64,000 nt of DNA from Prevotella pectinovora (GTDB lineage Bacteria > Bacteroidota > Bacteroidia > Bacteroidales > Bacteroidaceae), in NCBI RefSeq assembly GCF_000834015.1, contig NZ_JXQI01000021.1, positions 62,001 through 126,000 on the forward strand, written 5' to 3'. Positions 36,152 to 44,699 of the stretch are shown here, one piece after another (the first letter of the stretch is position 1; each line of letters opens with the position of its first letter). Position numbers and translations under genes: made by a program. The notes under the pieces were generated by a model. The model worked only from the letters and a program-made list of their open reading frames with translations. It did no database searches and had not been told where the DNA came from.

Positions 36152-37111
36152 TTATTTCTTGCCGTTTTCAAAGAGTTTCCTCTTTTCCTTTTCGCTCAGA
36201 CTGTCGTATCCGCTCTTGCGTATCTTGTCGAGGATATGGTCTATCTCCTCCTGTTCCTTGTTCTTGCGGGCGTTGTAGTCCCAGTCGCTTTCCCTGCTGC
36301 CTCCGCCGAAAGAAGAGTTGTCGTGACCCGGCTTCTTGAAGCGTGAGAAGAAATCTTTCAGTTTGTCGGCAATGCTTCTGCCGCCGGTGCTGCCATAGCC
36401 CGAACCATATCCGCCACCATAGAAACCGCCGCCGTATCCACCGTTGGGATGGCGCTGCCAATAGCGGATGATCAGATAGCCGAAGAGCATGCCGCCGAGG
36501 TGTGCGAAATGTGCCACGCTGTCGCCTGGCATTCTGAGGCCGAGCGAAAGTTCAAGCACGGCATATATTGCAACGAACCACTTTGCCTTGATGGGCACGG
36601 GTAGCGGGAATATGAATATCCTCTCCTCCGGAAACAGCATTCCGAAAGCCAGCAGTATGCCGTATATCGCTCCCGAGGCACCCACTGTGGTCCATGTGTT
36701 GAGCGCGAACTCGTTGGCATGCACCGCCGTCATCACGTCGCCGATGCCGAACTCCGGATATGCTCCCTTCATCGTGAGATAGAAGGAGATGAACTGTGCC
36801 ACCATCTGTATCAGACCGGCTCCGATGCCGCAGGTGAGATAGTAGGTGAGGAAACGCTTCGGTCCCCACACCGTCTCCACGATGCGTCCGAACATCCATA
36901 GGGCGAACATGTTGAAGAAGATGTGCGACAGACCGGCGTGCATGAACATGTATGTCACGAGCTGGTACAGGTGGAAGTCTGACACGAGGAAGAAATGCAG
37001 TCCAAGCAGACTGTTGAGGTCGATATTCAGTCGTGAGAAGACGAAATATGCCGCGAACATCAGCACATTTATTATCAACAGGTTTTTCGTTATCGTAGGA
37101 ATATTGCGCAT
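36152..37111 (-). CDS. Rhomboid-family intramembrane serine protease
   Basis: 319 residues. Six membrane segments lie in about residues 8-220. The catalytic Ser is in TVGASGAIYGILLAFG (about 143-158) and the catalytic His in VAHFAHLGGMLFGYL (about 205-219). HAGLSHIFFNMFALWMFG (about 58-75) is a conserved loop. The cytoplasmic tail (about 228-319) is Gly/Tyr-rich and then strongly charged (REKEQEEIDHILDKI-like), ending DSLSEKEKRKLFENG. That tail recalls a motif seen in Bacteroidetes rhomboids. The enzyme cuts membrane proteins within the bilayer; substrates are unknown. It is first in a two-gene unit with the EEP protein and divergent from HU. Confidence 0.94.
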   Translation of the reverse strand: MRNIPTITKNLLIINVLMFAAYFVFSRLNIDLNSLLGLHFFLVSDFHLYQLVTYMFMHAGLSHIFFNMFALWMFGRIVETVWGPKRFLTYYLTCGIGAGLIQMVAQFISFYLTMKGAYPEFGIGDVMTAVHANEFALNTWTTVGASGAIYGILLAFGMLFPEERIFIFPLPVPIKAKWFVAIYAVLELSLGLRMPGDSVAHFAHLGGMLFGYLIIRYWQRHPNGGYGGGFYGGGYGSGYGSTGGRSIADKLKDFFSRFKKPGHDNSSFGGGSRESDWDYNARKNKEQEEIDHILDKIRKSGYDSLSEKEKRKLFENGKK

Positions 37112-37147
37112 AATATTAAAACGTCATTATTTGATTAATTCAGGTGG

Positions 37148-37155
37148 CAAAAGTA
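37148..37155 (-). promoter_or_regulatory. -7 box of the rhomboid gene
   Basis: TACTTTTG on the minus strand, 37 bases upstream of the ATG at 37111. Confidence 0.55.
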
Positions 37156-37237
37156 CTAAAAATATCCGTGAAATGCTATTATAGAGGGGGATAAGACACT
37201 TTTTTTAATCTTATTCATAACTTTTTCCTGATTTTTA

Positions 37238-37268
37238 TTTGAATTTAAAAAGGATTGCGCTATATTTG
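37238..37268 (+). promoter_or_regulatory. HU gene promoter
   Basis: TTTG (37238-37241), 19 bases, TATATTTG (37261-37268): a full match to the Bacteroidetes -33/-7 pattern, 88 bases upstream of the HU start. Confidence 0.75.
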
Positions 37269-37355
37269 CGAAACATTTTCCTGCGTAAACCTTGCTTCGC
37301 CAGCGTATTACGCATGTATACGACAAATTTATTAATCAAATAAAAAACATCAATT

Positions 37356-37628
37356 ATGAACAAGACAGAACTTATAGACAAAATCGCTGAAGGCGCTGGT
37401 TTGACAAAGGCTGACGCAAAGAAGGCTCTTGAGGCTACAACAGCGGCAATAAAGGATGCTCTCGTAGCAGGTGACAAGGTGGCTTTGATCGGTTTCGGTA
37501 CATTCAGCGTTAACGAGCGTCCAGCTCGCGAGGGTATCAACCCTGCAACAAAGCAGAAGATTACAATCGCAGCCAAGAAGGTTGCCAAGTTCAAGGCTGG
37601 TGCTGACCTCGACGAGGCTCTGAACTGA
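37356..37628 (+). CDS. HU-family DNA-binding protein
   Basis: 90 residues, the normal length. MNKTELIDKIAEGAGLTKAD opens the helical dimer body; the DNA-binding arm has FGTFSVNERPAREGINPATK with the intercalating Pro. HU dimers bend and compact DNA. Strong bias for GCT, AAG and GTT codons and a full promoter suggest high expression. It is a single-gene unit with a terminator hairpin 49 bases past the stop. It could be one of several HU paralogues, so no subunit letter is given. Confidence 0.97.
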   Translation: MNKTELIDKIAEGAGLTKADAKKALEATTAAIKDALVAGDKVALIGFGTFSVNERPAREGINPATKQKITIAAKKVAKFKAGADLDEALN

Positions 37629-37676
37629 TTTTTTTCAGAAAGCAACGCTTTTGGCATGATTGCCAAGAAATAAAAT

Positions 37677-37706
37677 AGGGCTTCCCCCACGGGAAGCCCT
37701 TATTTT
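37677..37706 (+). terminator. Terminator of the HU gene
   Basis: AGGGCTTCCC, short loop, GGGAAGCCCT, then TATTTTGTTTC. The stem is near perfect. Confidence 0.85.
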
Positions 37707-37795
37707 GTTTCTTTATTTTATCCCAAGCCGGTCATTAGGGCTTATACGCCAACTCCAATATATCCATTGTCATCCATGATAATTGAACCAAAAAC

Positions 37796-38114
37796 GGGCA
37801 CGCTGCTTGCCCAACTGGGGCAAGTAGCTTTCTCAACTGGGGCAAGCACCTTGCCCCAGCTGGGCAGATTTTACGCCAAGCGGTTGTCCAATAAGTTCAT
37901 ATTGCAATATCCATATTCCTATTTGCAGGATTCTGCCGACTTATGCAATTCCTGTCGTCCGAATTCCATTCATCTGATTCCCTTTCGCCTGACAATTATC
38001 TCTCGTCTTCAAACCATCCAGACAGTTTGCTGACAATCGGTTGGTAGTCAACTGACTGTTTGTCAGAATATTACAGCAAAAAACCAGATGGTCTGATGGT
38101 TTTGGCGTTTTTTT
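37796..38114 (+). repeat. Dispersed intergenic element, copy 2
   Basis: It begins with hairpins (GCTTGCCCAACTGGGGCAAG), passes GTCCAATAAGTTCATATTGC, AAACCATCCAGACAGTTTGC and TTACAGCAAAAAACCAGATG, and ends in a T-run near 38114. It fills most of the gap between HU and the glycosyltransferase gene; no open frame was seen. It is the most complete of the three copies. Confidence 0.7.
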
Positions 38115-38206
38115 AGTTAATTCCGTAAAACGGGTATATTTAGTGACGGTAAAATAATAACTTGGTACGATTTGAGTGAGAAATCAAGTTATTGTTTCAC
38201 TGTCAC

Positions 38207-39268
38207 TTACTTTCTCTTTTTCTGTAGTAGAACGATGTCCACCCGTCCGGCAATCTGCTCCGGCGTGATGCCGGTCAGACAAGGATAGTCGCCCTTCGCA
38301 CATATCTTGTTGCCGTAGATGCTGCACGGTCTGCACGGCATGTCTATCATCACGGCATTGCTCTCGCTCTGTCCCCAGCCCATGAATCCGGCGTAAGGAT
38401 GGGTCGCTCCCCATACGCTCACCACCGGTGTGCCCACGAGGGATGCGAGGTGCATGTTCGAACTGTCCATCGAGAGCATCACGTCGAGATGGCTCATCAG
38501 TATCAGTTCCTTGTCTATTCCGCCGAGCACACGGGACGCTATCTCCAGGCGGGGGTTGCGCTCGCGCCATGCCGCCATGGTGTCCATTTCCGACTTGCCG
38601 CCGCCGAACATCAGTATTCTTGCGTCGGGATGGCGGTCGGAGATGATGGTCAGCGTCTTTTCCATCTGCTCCTTAGGGTATATCTTGCCTTTATGGGCGG
38701 CAAACGGTGCCACTCCTATCCACTGCTGTTCCTCCGGCTTCACGTTGAACGGTTCGGAGAGCTGCGAGAGTTCGTTGCCGCCGTCGGCAAAGATGGATTC
38801 AAACTCCACTTTCACCGGATAGCCCAGCTGGGCGAATACGTCGGCATAGTTGCTGAATGGTGTGGGCTGCTGCACGAGCTGCTTGTTCTCCATCGCCGTG
38901 ATGGCACGTCGTCCGGCTCTATGCTTGTTGATATGTGCCACTTTGAAACGGTCGATATTGAACCTCATGCGCAGATATTTCGACCGCAGCACGCTGTGCA
39001 GGTCGGCGATGGCGGTGAAGTTCTTTGCCATCAGCCGGCGGTAAAGGGCGTTCAGCCCCTTCACTCCATGGTACTCGTTCTTGAGGTCAGCTTCCATAAA
39101 CCCCACGTTGTGTGGCATGTGCTCGAAGAACGGGCGCGCGAATTTCTGGCTAAGCATCGTAATCCTGACGTCAGGATACTGCTTGGCCAGTGAATAGACT
39201 ACGGGGACCGTCATTGCGACGTCGCCCATAGCCGAGAATCTTATTACCAGTATATGGTCGGTTTTCAT
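38207..39268 (-). CDS. Glycosyltransferase family 9 protein (heptosyltransferase-like)
   Basis: 353 residues with two Rossmann-like halves. The N-terminal half has LVIRFSAMGDVAMTVPVVYS and ADLHSVLRSKYLR. The C-terminal half has IGVAPFAAHKGKIYPKEQME, then MSMDSSNMHLASLVGTPVVSVWGATHP, the nucleotide-sugar-binding part typical of GT9. Family members add heptose or related sugars to lipopolysaccharide core at the inner side of the cytoplasmic membrane. The exact sugar is not evident. The DUF4254 gene is 36 bases upstream on the same strand; the pair is common in Bacteroidales, which suggests a shared role in surface glycans. That last point is an inference from recall. Confidence 0.93.
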   Translation of the reverse strand: MKTDHILVIRFSAMGDVAMTVPVVYSLAKQYPDVRITMLSQKFARPFFEHMPHNVGFMEADLKNEYHGVKGLNALYRRLMAKNFTAIADLHSVLRSKYLRMRFNIDRFKVAHINKHRAGRRAITAMENKQLVQQPTPFSNYADVFAQLGYPVKVEFESIFADGGNELSQLSEPFNVKPEEQQWIGVAPFAAHKGKIYPKEQMEKTLTIISDRHPDARILMFGGGKSEMDTMAAWRERNPRLEIASRVLGGIDKELILMSHLDVMLSMDSSNMHLASLVGTPVVSVWGATHPYAGFMGWGQSESNAVMIDMPCRPCSIYGNKICAKGDYPCLTGITPEQIAGRVDIVLLQKKRK

Positions 39269-39304
39269 TCGTGTGCAGAAGGCTGCGGAGCGTGGGCTCC
39301 CGCC

Positions 39305-39913
39305 TTATTTCTTGTTTGCGTAGAGGATAGGGTTAGTAGAAGGGTCGTTGTACATCTTCATCTGTCTGTACACCTTCATGTATTTCCTTCCCGCCTTTAT
39401 GTCGTCGAGAAGCTGGTCTATGGCAGTGCCGAGGTCCACCTGCTGCTCCAGCAGCACGTTGAGCTTCTTCTGGCACTTGTCGATATGCTCATCGGATGCG
39501 TCGCTGCGGTCCACCTGCTCCTTCATGTGGTATATCTTGAGGGCGAGGATAGAGAGGCGGTCAACTGCCCATGCCGGACTTTCCGTATTGATGGTGGCGT
39601 CAGCCAAGGGCTTCACGTCATTGTATATCATGCGGAAATAACTGTCAATCTGCTCCACGAGGTCCGTGCGGTCCTGGTTGCTCCTGTCGATGCGGCGCTT
39701 CAGGTTGAGAGCCTCTACGGGGTCGATGTGCGGGTCGCGGATGATGTCCTCGAGATGCCACTGCACCGTGTCTATCCAGCACTTCAGATAGAGGCGGTTC
39801 TCAATGGAGTCGCGGTCGTACGGGTTGTTTATCTGTGTGTCAACATTGTCTTTCACATGGTAGTCGTTGATAGCCAGATTGAACACCTTGTTACATAGTT
39901 GTGAGAATGTCAT
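39305..39913 (-). CDS. DUF4254 domain protein
   Basis: 202 residues, fully alpha-helical in appearance with no signal peptide. It has charged helices such as WHLEDIIRDPHIDPVEALNL and RIDRSNQDRTDLVEQIDSYF. I recognise it as the DUF4254 family of Bacteroidetes, of unknown function. The C-terminal tail is basic (GRKYMKVYRQMKMYND). It is first in a two-gene unit with the GT9 glycosyltransferase, and has its own promoter box at 39939-39946. It may act with the transferase in glycan assembly, but nothing in the sequence proves it. Confidence 0.85.
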   Translation of the reverse strand: MTFSQLCNKVFNLAINDYHVKDNVDTQINNPYDRDSIENRLYLKCWIDTVQWHLEDIIRDPHIDPVEALNLKRRIDRSNQDRTDLVEQIDSYFRMIYNDVKPLADATINTESPAWAVDRLSILALKIYHMKEQVDRSDASDEHIDKCQKKLNVLLEQQVDLGTAIDQLLDDIKAGRKYMKVYRQMKMYNDPSTNPILYANKK

Positions 39914-39938
39914 GACTTTACGTTGTTTAAATTTGTGG

Positions 39939-39946
39939 CAAATCTA
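39939..39946 (-). promoter_or_regulatory. Promoter of the DUF4254-glycosyltransferase pair
   Basis: TAGATTTG on the minus strand matches TAnnTTTG, 26 bases upstream of the ATG at 39913. Confidence 0.55.
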
Positions 39947-40031
39947 ATAAAATAATTTTATATGACCAACTAAAACACAATAAATAACCCATCACGAGGT
40001 TATAAAGGCAACATTAAAGGTTTTATGAATC

Positions 40032-41057
40032 ATGAAGATTATTGTTGACGACAAGATTCCGTATATTAGGGAGACGCTTGGCGAGATAAGCCCAGACGTT
40101 ACCTATTTGAAGGGTGCCGACATATCTGCCGGCGACGTTGAGGACGCTGATGCACTGATAGTGAGAACTAGGACATGCTGCGACGAGAAACTGCTGCAGG
40201 GGAGCAAGGTGCAGTTCGTCGCCACCGCCACCATCGGCTACGACCACATTGACACAGAATACATGCAGAAGGCAGGGATAAGCTGGATGAACTGTCCGGG
40301 ATGCAACTCCGGCAGCGTGGCGCAATATCTGCGTTCTACCCTCATCCTGCTGTGCCGCGAAAAGGGCATATCGCCAGAGAAAGACATCGTCGGTGTTGTG
40401 GGCTACGGTCATGTAGGCAGCAAGGTGGTGGCAGAGGCACGCGCCATGGGCTTCAAGGTGCTCGTGTGCGACCCACCGCTTGGCGACGGCGGCAGCACGG
40501 CAGAACATTTCGTTGACATGCGGCAGATAGAAAGAGAATGCAGCGTCATAACTTTCCACGTGCCACTCACTAAGGGCGGCAACCATCCCACTTTCCATCT
40601 TGCCGATGAGGCTTTCTTCGGCAGACTTGCCAAGTGTCCGGTGATAATAAACACGAGCCGTGGCGGTGTGGTAGACAACGGAGCCTTGCTCGCTGCCCTG
40701 GACAAGGGGATGGTGAAGGATGCCGTCATCGACACATGGGAGGGAGAACCCGACATCTCCCTCGCATTATTAAATAAGGTATATATAGGTACGCCCCACA
40801 TCGCCGGATACAGCGCCGACGGCAAGACGAACGCCGACAATATGGTGATTGAGGGCCTGTGCCGCCACTTCGGGATAGAGAACCGATGGCATATCCTTCC
40901 GCCTTCTCTGCCAGACGGTTTCAAGGCAGGCGACAGTGAAGATGACACGAAACTCGCACTCTATAATCCTCTGGAAGACAGCCGGCGACTCAAAAACGCT
41001 CCTGAGAAATTTGAGGAATTGCGTGGAAATTATCCTTTAAGAAGAGAAAAATTGTAA
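40032..41057 (+). CDS. pdxB: 4-phosphoerythronate dehydrogenase
   Basis: 341 residues. It opens [20 protein letters not shown], as in PdxB. The NAD-binding domain has [20 protein letters not shown] (about 120-139), and the catalytic region has [17 protein letters not shown] and [14 protein letters not shown]. The C-terminal PdxB dimerisation part (about 285-341) is short, ending [13 protein letters not shown]. The enzyme oxidises 4-phosphoerythronate in the DXP-dependent vitamin B6 pathway, in the cytoplasm. It is divergent from the DUF4254 gene. acpP follows 155 bases later behind its own promoter. Confidence 0.95.
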   Translation: MKIIVDDKIPYIRETLGEISPDVTYLKGADISAGDVEDADALIVRTRTCCDEKLLQGSKVQFVATATIGYDHIDTEYMQKAGISWMNCPGCNSGSVAQYLRSTLILLCREKGISPEKDIVGVVGYGHVGSKVVAEARAMGFKVLVCDPPLGDGGSTAEHFVDMRQIERECSVITFHVPLTKGGNHPTFHLADEAFFGRLAKCPVIINTSRGGVVDNGALLAALDKGMVKDAVIDTWEGEPDISLALLNKVYIGTPHIAGYSADGKTNADNMVIEGLCRHFGIENRWHILPPSLPDGFKAGDSEDDTKLALYNPLEDSRRLKNAPEKFEELRGNYPLRREKL

Positions 41058-41126
41058 CAAAACACGCTATTTTCTGCACAGTTATACCCTCTGTGTGCAA
41101 AAGAAAGTGCTTTTTTGTTGAATTTA

Positions 41127-41158
41127 TTTGCACAAGTTATAAAAAATGCGTTCCTTTG
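41127..41158 (+). promoter_or_regulatory. acpP promoter
   Basis: TTTG (41127-41130), 20 bases, TTCCTTTG (41151-41158). The -7 box has TT in place of TA, but spacing and the TTTG core fit. It is 54 bases upstream of the acpP start. Confidence 0.5.
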
Positions 41159-41212
41159 CACCCGATTTACGAAATTGAATATAATTTAAACACTTTAAAA
41201 ACATTAACTATT

Positions 41213-41449
41213 ATGTCAGAAATTGAATCAAAAGTAAGAGCTATCATCGTAGACAAACTTGGTGTTGATGAGGCTGAAGTTAAGCCAGAAGCAAGCTTCA
41301 CAACAGACCTCGGTGCTGACTCTCTCGATACAGTAGAGCTCATCATGGAGTTTGAGAAGGAGTTCAACATCACTATCCCAGATGACAAGTCTGAGTCAAT
41401 CGCTACTGTAGGCGACGCTATCGCTTACATCGAGGAGAACGCAAAATAA
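41213..41449 (+). CDS. acpP: Acyl carrier protein
   Basis: 78 residues from the ATG at 41213; the frame is open 120 bases upstream but that part contains the promoter. The phosphopantetheine site is the Ser in [19 protein letters not shown] (about residues 35-53). The protein is small, acidic and four-helical and carries growing acyl chains in fatty acid synthesis. Codon use is strongly biased, in line with high expression. It is followed by a long hairpin with eight T, so although fabF lies next, the two are largely uncoupled at transcription. Confidence 0.98.
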   Translation: MSEIESKVRAIIVDKLGVDEAEVKPEASFTTDLGADSLDTVELIMEFEKEFNITIPDDKSESIATVGDAIAYIEENAK

Positions 41450-41474
41450 TTATCAGAAGTGATATAAATCGAAG

Positions 41475-41534
41475 GTGAAAGAAGTGAGATGAGACCGGTC
41501 TATGGATCTCACTTCACTTCTTTCACTTTTTTTT
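41475..41534 (+). terminator. Terminator between acpP and fabF
   Basis: GTGAAAGAAGTGAGAT (41475-41490) pairs with ATCTCACTT and CTTTCAC across a 5-base bulge, followed by eight T (41527-41534). The remainder of the gap to 41810 contains no recognisable gene or clear promoter box. Confidence 0.85.
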
Positions 41535-41810
41535 CTATTAAAGTTGATAAGTTGGCAAGTTGGTGGGTGCAAGCGGAAGGACAGGCAAATTATGCCGTCA
41601 TAGGGCTTGCTGATCTGAAAGTCAAAATGTCAGTGAATCAACGGGTTTTCGAATTGCGGGGCAGAAGTCTCATGTCTATAAATTCATGACCATTAAGATA
41701 GCGAGTCAACGGCTTTGTGTGTTGGCCGGAAAAACGAGCAGTCATATAGTTTCCAATTGTCTTCTCGTCATCCCGACGTTCGTCAACCTTAAAAATAAAA
41801 CAATTGAAAT

Positions 41811-43073
41811 ATGGAATTAAAAAGAGTAGTAGTAACAGGACTCGGTGCCGTTACACCAGTGGGAAACAATCCTGAGGAAACTTGGAAAAACCTTCTCGAA
41901 GGCGTAAGCGGAGCCGCTCCTATCACACATTTCGACGCATCCCAGTTCAAGACACAGTTCGCTTGCGAGGTGAAGGGATTCAACGTCAACGACTATATCG
42001 ACCGCAAGGAAGCCCGCAAGATGGACCGCTACGCTCAGCTCGCCATGGCTTCTGCAGTACAGGCTGTTGAAGACAGCAAGATGGATCTGGAGAGCGTAGA
42101 CAAGAACCGCATCGGTGTTGTCTATGGTGTAGGTATCGGCGGTATCAAGACATTCGAGGACGAGGTGGGCTACTATGCCACACATCAGGAGAATGGTCCG
42201 AAGTTTAACCCGTTCTTCATCCCTAAGATGATTTCCGACATCGCAGCCGGACAGATTTCCATCCGCTACGGTTTCCACGGACCTAACTATGCCACTACAT
42301 CAGCCTGCGCTTCTTCAACCAACGCTCTGGCTGACGCATTCAACCTCATCCGTCTTGGCAAGGCAGATGCTATCGTTGCCGGTGGAGCAGAGGCTGCCAT
42401 CTGCGCTTGTGGCGTAGGCGGTTTCAACGCCATGCACGCCCTTTCTACACGCAACGACGATCCGGAGCACGCTTCACGTCCATTCAGCGCAAGCCGCGAC
42501 GGATTCATCATGGGTGAAGGTGCTGGATGCCTTATCCTTGAGGAACTGGAGCACGCCAAGGCGCGTGGCGCCAAGATCTACGCCGAGATGGTGGGCGAGG
42601 GCATGAGTGCCGACGCATACCACATCACCGCTTCTCATCCTGAGGGTCTCGGTGCATGTCTCGTGATGCAGAATGCTCTCAAGGACGCTGGCATGACACC
42701 AGAGGACATCGACTATATCAACGTACATGGCACATCAACACCTGTGGGCGACGTTTCAGAGGTGAAGGCTATACAGAAGCTCTTCGGTGAGCACGCTTAC
42801 AAGCTGAATATCAGCTCTACCAAGTCTATGACTGGCCACCTGCTCGGCGCTGCCGGTGCCGTTGAGGCCCTCGTGTCTGTATTGGCTGTCAAGAACGACA
42901 TCATTCCTCCTACTATCAACCACGAGGAGGACGACAAGGACGAGAACATCGACTACAACTTGAACTTTACCTTCAACAAGGCGCAGAAGCGTACCGTACG
43001 CGCTGCCCTCAGCAATACGTTCGGCTTCGGCGGACATAACGCTTGCGTAATCTTCAAGAAGTATGATGATTAA
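41811..43073 (+). CDS. fabF: Beta-ketoacyl-ACP synthase II
   Basis: 420 residues, full length. The active-site Cys lies in ATTSACASSTNALADAF (about 163-175), with the two catalytic His in YINVHGTSTPVGD (about 307) and KSMTGHLLGAAGAVEAL (about 343). The N-terminal RVVVTGLGAVTPVGNNPEE is typical of KASII. The enzyme condenses acyl-ACP with malonyl-ACP in fatty acid elongation. rnc overlaps its stop by 11 bases, so both are translated from one message. Confidence 0.98.
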   Translation: MELKRVVVTGLGAVTPVGNNPEETWKNLLEGVSGAAPITHFDASQFKTQFACEVKGFNVNDYIDRKEARKMDRYAQLAMASAVQAVEDSKMDLESVDKNRIGVVYGVGIGGIKTFEDEVGYYATHQENGPKFNPFFIPKMISDIAAGQISIRYGFHGPNYATTSACASSTNALADAFNLIRLGKADAIVAGGAEAAICACGVGGFNAMHALSTRNDDPEHASRPFSASRDGFIMGEGAGCLILEELEHAKARGAKIYAEMVGEGMSADAYHITASHPEGLGACLVMQNALKDAGMTPEDIDYINVHGTSTPVGDVSEVKAIQKLFGEHAYKLNISSTKSMTGHLLGAAGAVEALVSVLAVKNDIIPPTINHEEDDKDENIDYNLNFTFNKAQKRTVRAALSNTFGFGGHNACVIFKKYDD

Positions 43074-44085
43074 TAATTTCATTGACCGCATGAGGCTTCC
43101 TTTCAGCAAGGACAAGGAGCTTCGTGCGGCTCTTTACGAAATCTTCGGTTTCTACCCACACAGGATACAATTCTACAAGCTCGCCCTGATGCACAAGAGT
43201 GTGACCAGGCGCAACGAGAAAGGAAAGCCACTGAACAATGAGCGTCTCGAATTCCTTGGCGACGCTATCCTCGACGCTATCGTTGGCGACATCGTATACC
43301 GCCACTTCGAGGGAAAGCGCGAAGGCTTCCTCACAAGCACACGCAGCAAGATAGTGCAGCGCGACACTCTGAACCGTCTCGCCACCGAGATGGGCATCAC
43401 CCAACTGATAAAATTCGGCAAACATACTCCCTCCCACAACAGCTACATGGGTGGGAATGCGTTTGAGGCCCTTGTGGGAGCGATGTATCTCGACAGAGGC
43501 TACGAGGCTTGCATGCGATTCATGGAGAAGCGCATACTATCACAGCTCATCAACATCGACAAGGTGGCATACAAGGAGATAAACTTCAAGAGCAAGCTCA
43601 TAGAATGGTGTCAGAAAAACAAGGTGAAACTCGACTTCAAGCTTCTGGAGCAGAGCCGCGAGGGCAAAAACAGTCCTATATTCAAATACCAGGTGCTCAT
43701 AGAGGGTCTTGAGGGCGGCGTAGGCGAAGGCTATTCAAAGAAGGAGAGCCAGCAGCTTGCCAGCAAGATAACGCTGCAGCAGCTGAAACGCAAGCCGCAG
43801 TTCATCGACGCCGTGTTCACCGCCAAGGGCAACCGCACCAAGATGGAAGAGGCACCGGTGCTCACCGTGCCCGATACGGAGCAGAAGACCGACTTCATAA
43901 TTCCTCAGGCGAAGGACGAGGGCACAGCCCCTGTATATTCCGACAAGGTGGAGGAGAAGAAGGTGGTCGTAAAAGAGAAGAAGGAGACCGACGAGTTTGA
44001 TTTCTCCGACATCCAGGCCACTCCCAAGGAAGTCACTTCAGAGGATATCATCGCGGCTTCAATGGCAGAGGCATACAAAGAATAA
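43063..44085 (+). CDS. rnc: Ribonuclease III with an extended acidic tail
   Basis: 340 residues, about 100 more than most bacterial RNase III. The catalytic domain (about 15-155) has the signature NNERLEFLGDAILDAIVGD and the second-site Glu in NAFEALVGAMYLDRGYE. A double-strand RNA-binding domain (about 168-245; PIFKYQVLIEGLEGGVGEGY, KKESQQLASKITLQQLK) follows. The tail (about 258-340) is rich in Glu, Lys, Val and Asp, ending SEDIIAASMAEAYKE, and has no known domain. The enzyme cuts double-stranded RNA in rRNA maturation and mRNA control. It starts inside the end of fabF. A perfect 24-bp hairpin lies 54 bases past its stop. Confidence 0.96.
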   Translation: MMINNFIDRMRLPFSKDKELRAALYEIFGFYPHRIQFYKLALMHKSVTRRNEKGKPLNNERLEFLGDAILDAIVGDIVYRHFEGKREGFLTSTRSKIVQRDTLNRLATEMGITQLIKFGKHTPSHNSYMGGNAFEALVGAMYLDRGYEACMRFMEKRILSQLINIDKVAYKEINFKSKLIEWCQKNKVKLDFKLLEQSREGKNSPIFKYQVLIEGLEGGVGEGYSKKESQQLASKITLQQLKRKPQFIDAVFTAKGNRTKMEEAPVLTVPDTEQKTDFIIPQAKDEGTAPVYSDKVEEKKVVVKEKKETDEFDFSDIQATPKEVTSEDIIAASMAEAYKE

Positions 44086-44139
44086 GATTCTCACAACCGG
44101 CATGCCCCCTGTGTGTATCAGGGCACAGCCGCATGCAGC

Positions 44140-44196
44140 GCAAATACGGGAAGAGAGCGTACGAAACCATAACGTACGCTCTCTTCCCGTATTTGC
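44140..44196 (+). terminator. Perfect 24-bp stem hairpin downstream of rnc
   Basis: Arms 44140-44163 and 44173-44196 pair without a mismatch around a 9-base loop (AAACCATAA). No T-tract follows. The stem is about two helical turns, the size RNase III prefers, so besides ending the message it may be a cleavage site for the enzyme encoded upstream. That role is inferred. Confidence 0.7.
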
Positions 44197-44383
44197 ATAT
44201 CCCAAATCAATCATTAGGACATTGATTTTGGAGAGAAAAACCATGTGCCGTCGTCTGGAATACCCCCAGACTTCAATCTGATGCTCAGAAGACTGTTTTG
44301 GTATTTTTACCTTCAGATATTTCTTTATTGCGATTATAATTATTTTATTTGCAATAAAACAAAATAGAGGATAGTTTTTTCAT

Positions 44384-44575
44384 TAAACCCAAATCGGTCA
44401 TTAGGACGCTCAATGTAATATTTTACAACTGCTTGCAGTCTTTTGTTTTTTATAAGGCGTCTTTTGCTTGTTTTTAATTCGCAATAGCTCGCTATTACTC
44501 ATTAAAAGCCAAACAAAATCCACTCTTCTAAAAGAACAAAATCCTGGCCAGCCCTAATGACCGATTTGGGTTAAA
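44384..44575 (+). repeat. MITE-like element, copy B
   Basis: About 190 bp between AACCCAAATCGGTCATTAGG and CCTAATGACCGATTTGGGTT. The inner sequence (CTTGCAGTCTTTTGTTTTTT, AATAGCTCGCTATTACTC, CCACTCTTCTAAAAGAACAA) is close to copies A and C. Apart from this and the rnc hairpin, the 44086-44699 gap holds nothing convincing. Confidence 0.75.
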
Positions 44576-44699
44576 AAGCAGCATGATATGGACACACCTG
44601 TAATACTCAATCCATTTGTAGCGGGAAGATCTTTTGCAACGTGGCTGGCAAAGGACTATTTGGGAGATACAGGCAGTCTGTATCCGTCGCCCTCTGTCA

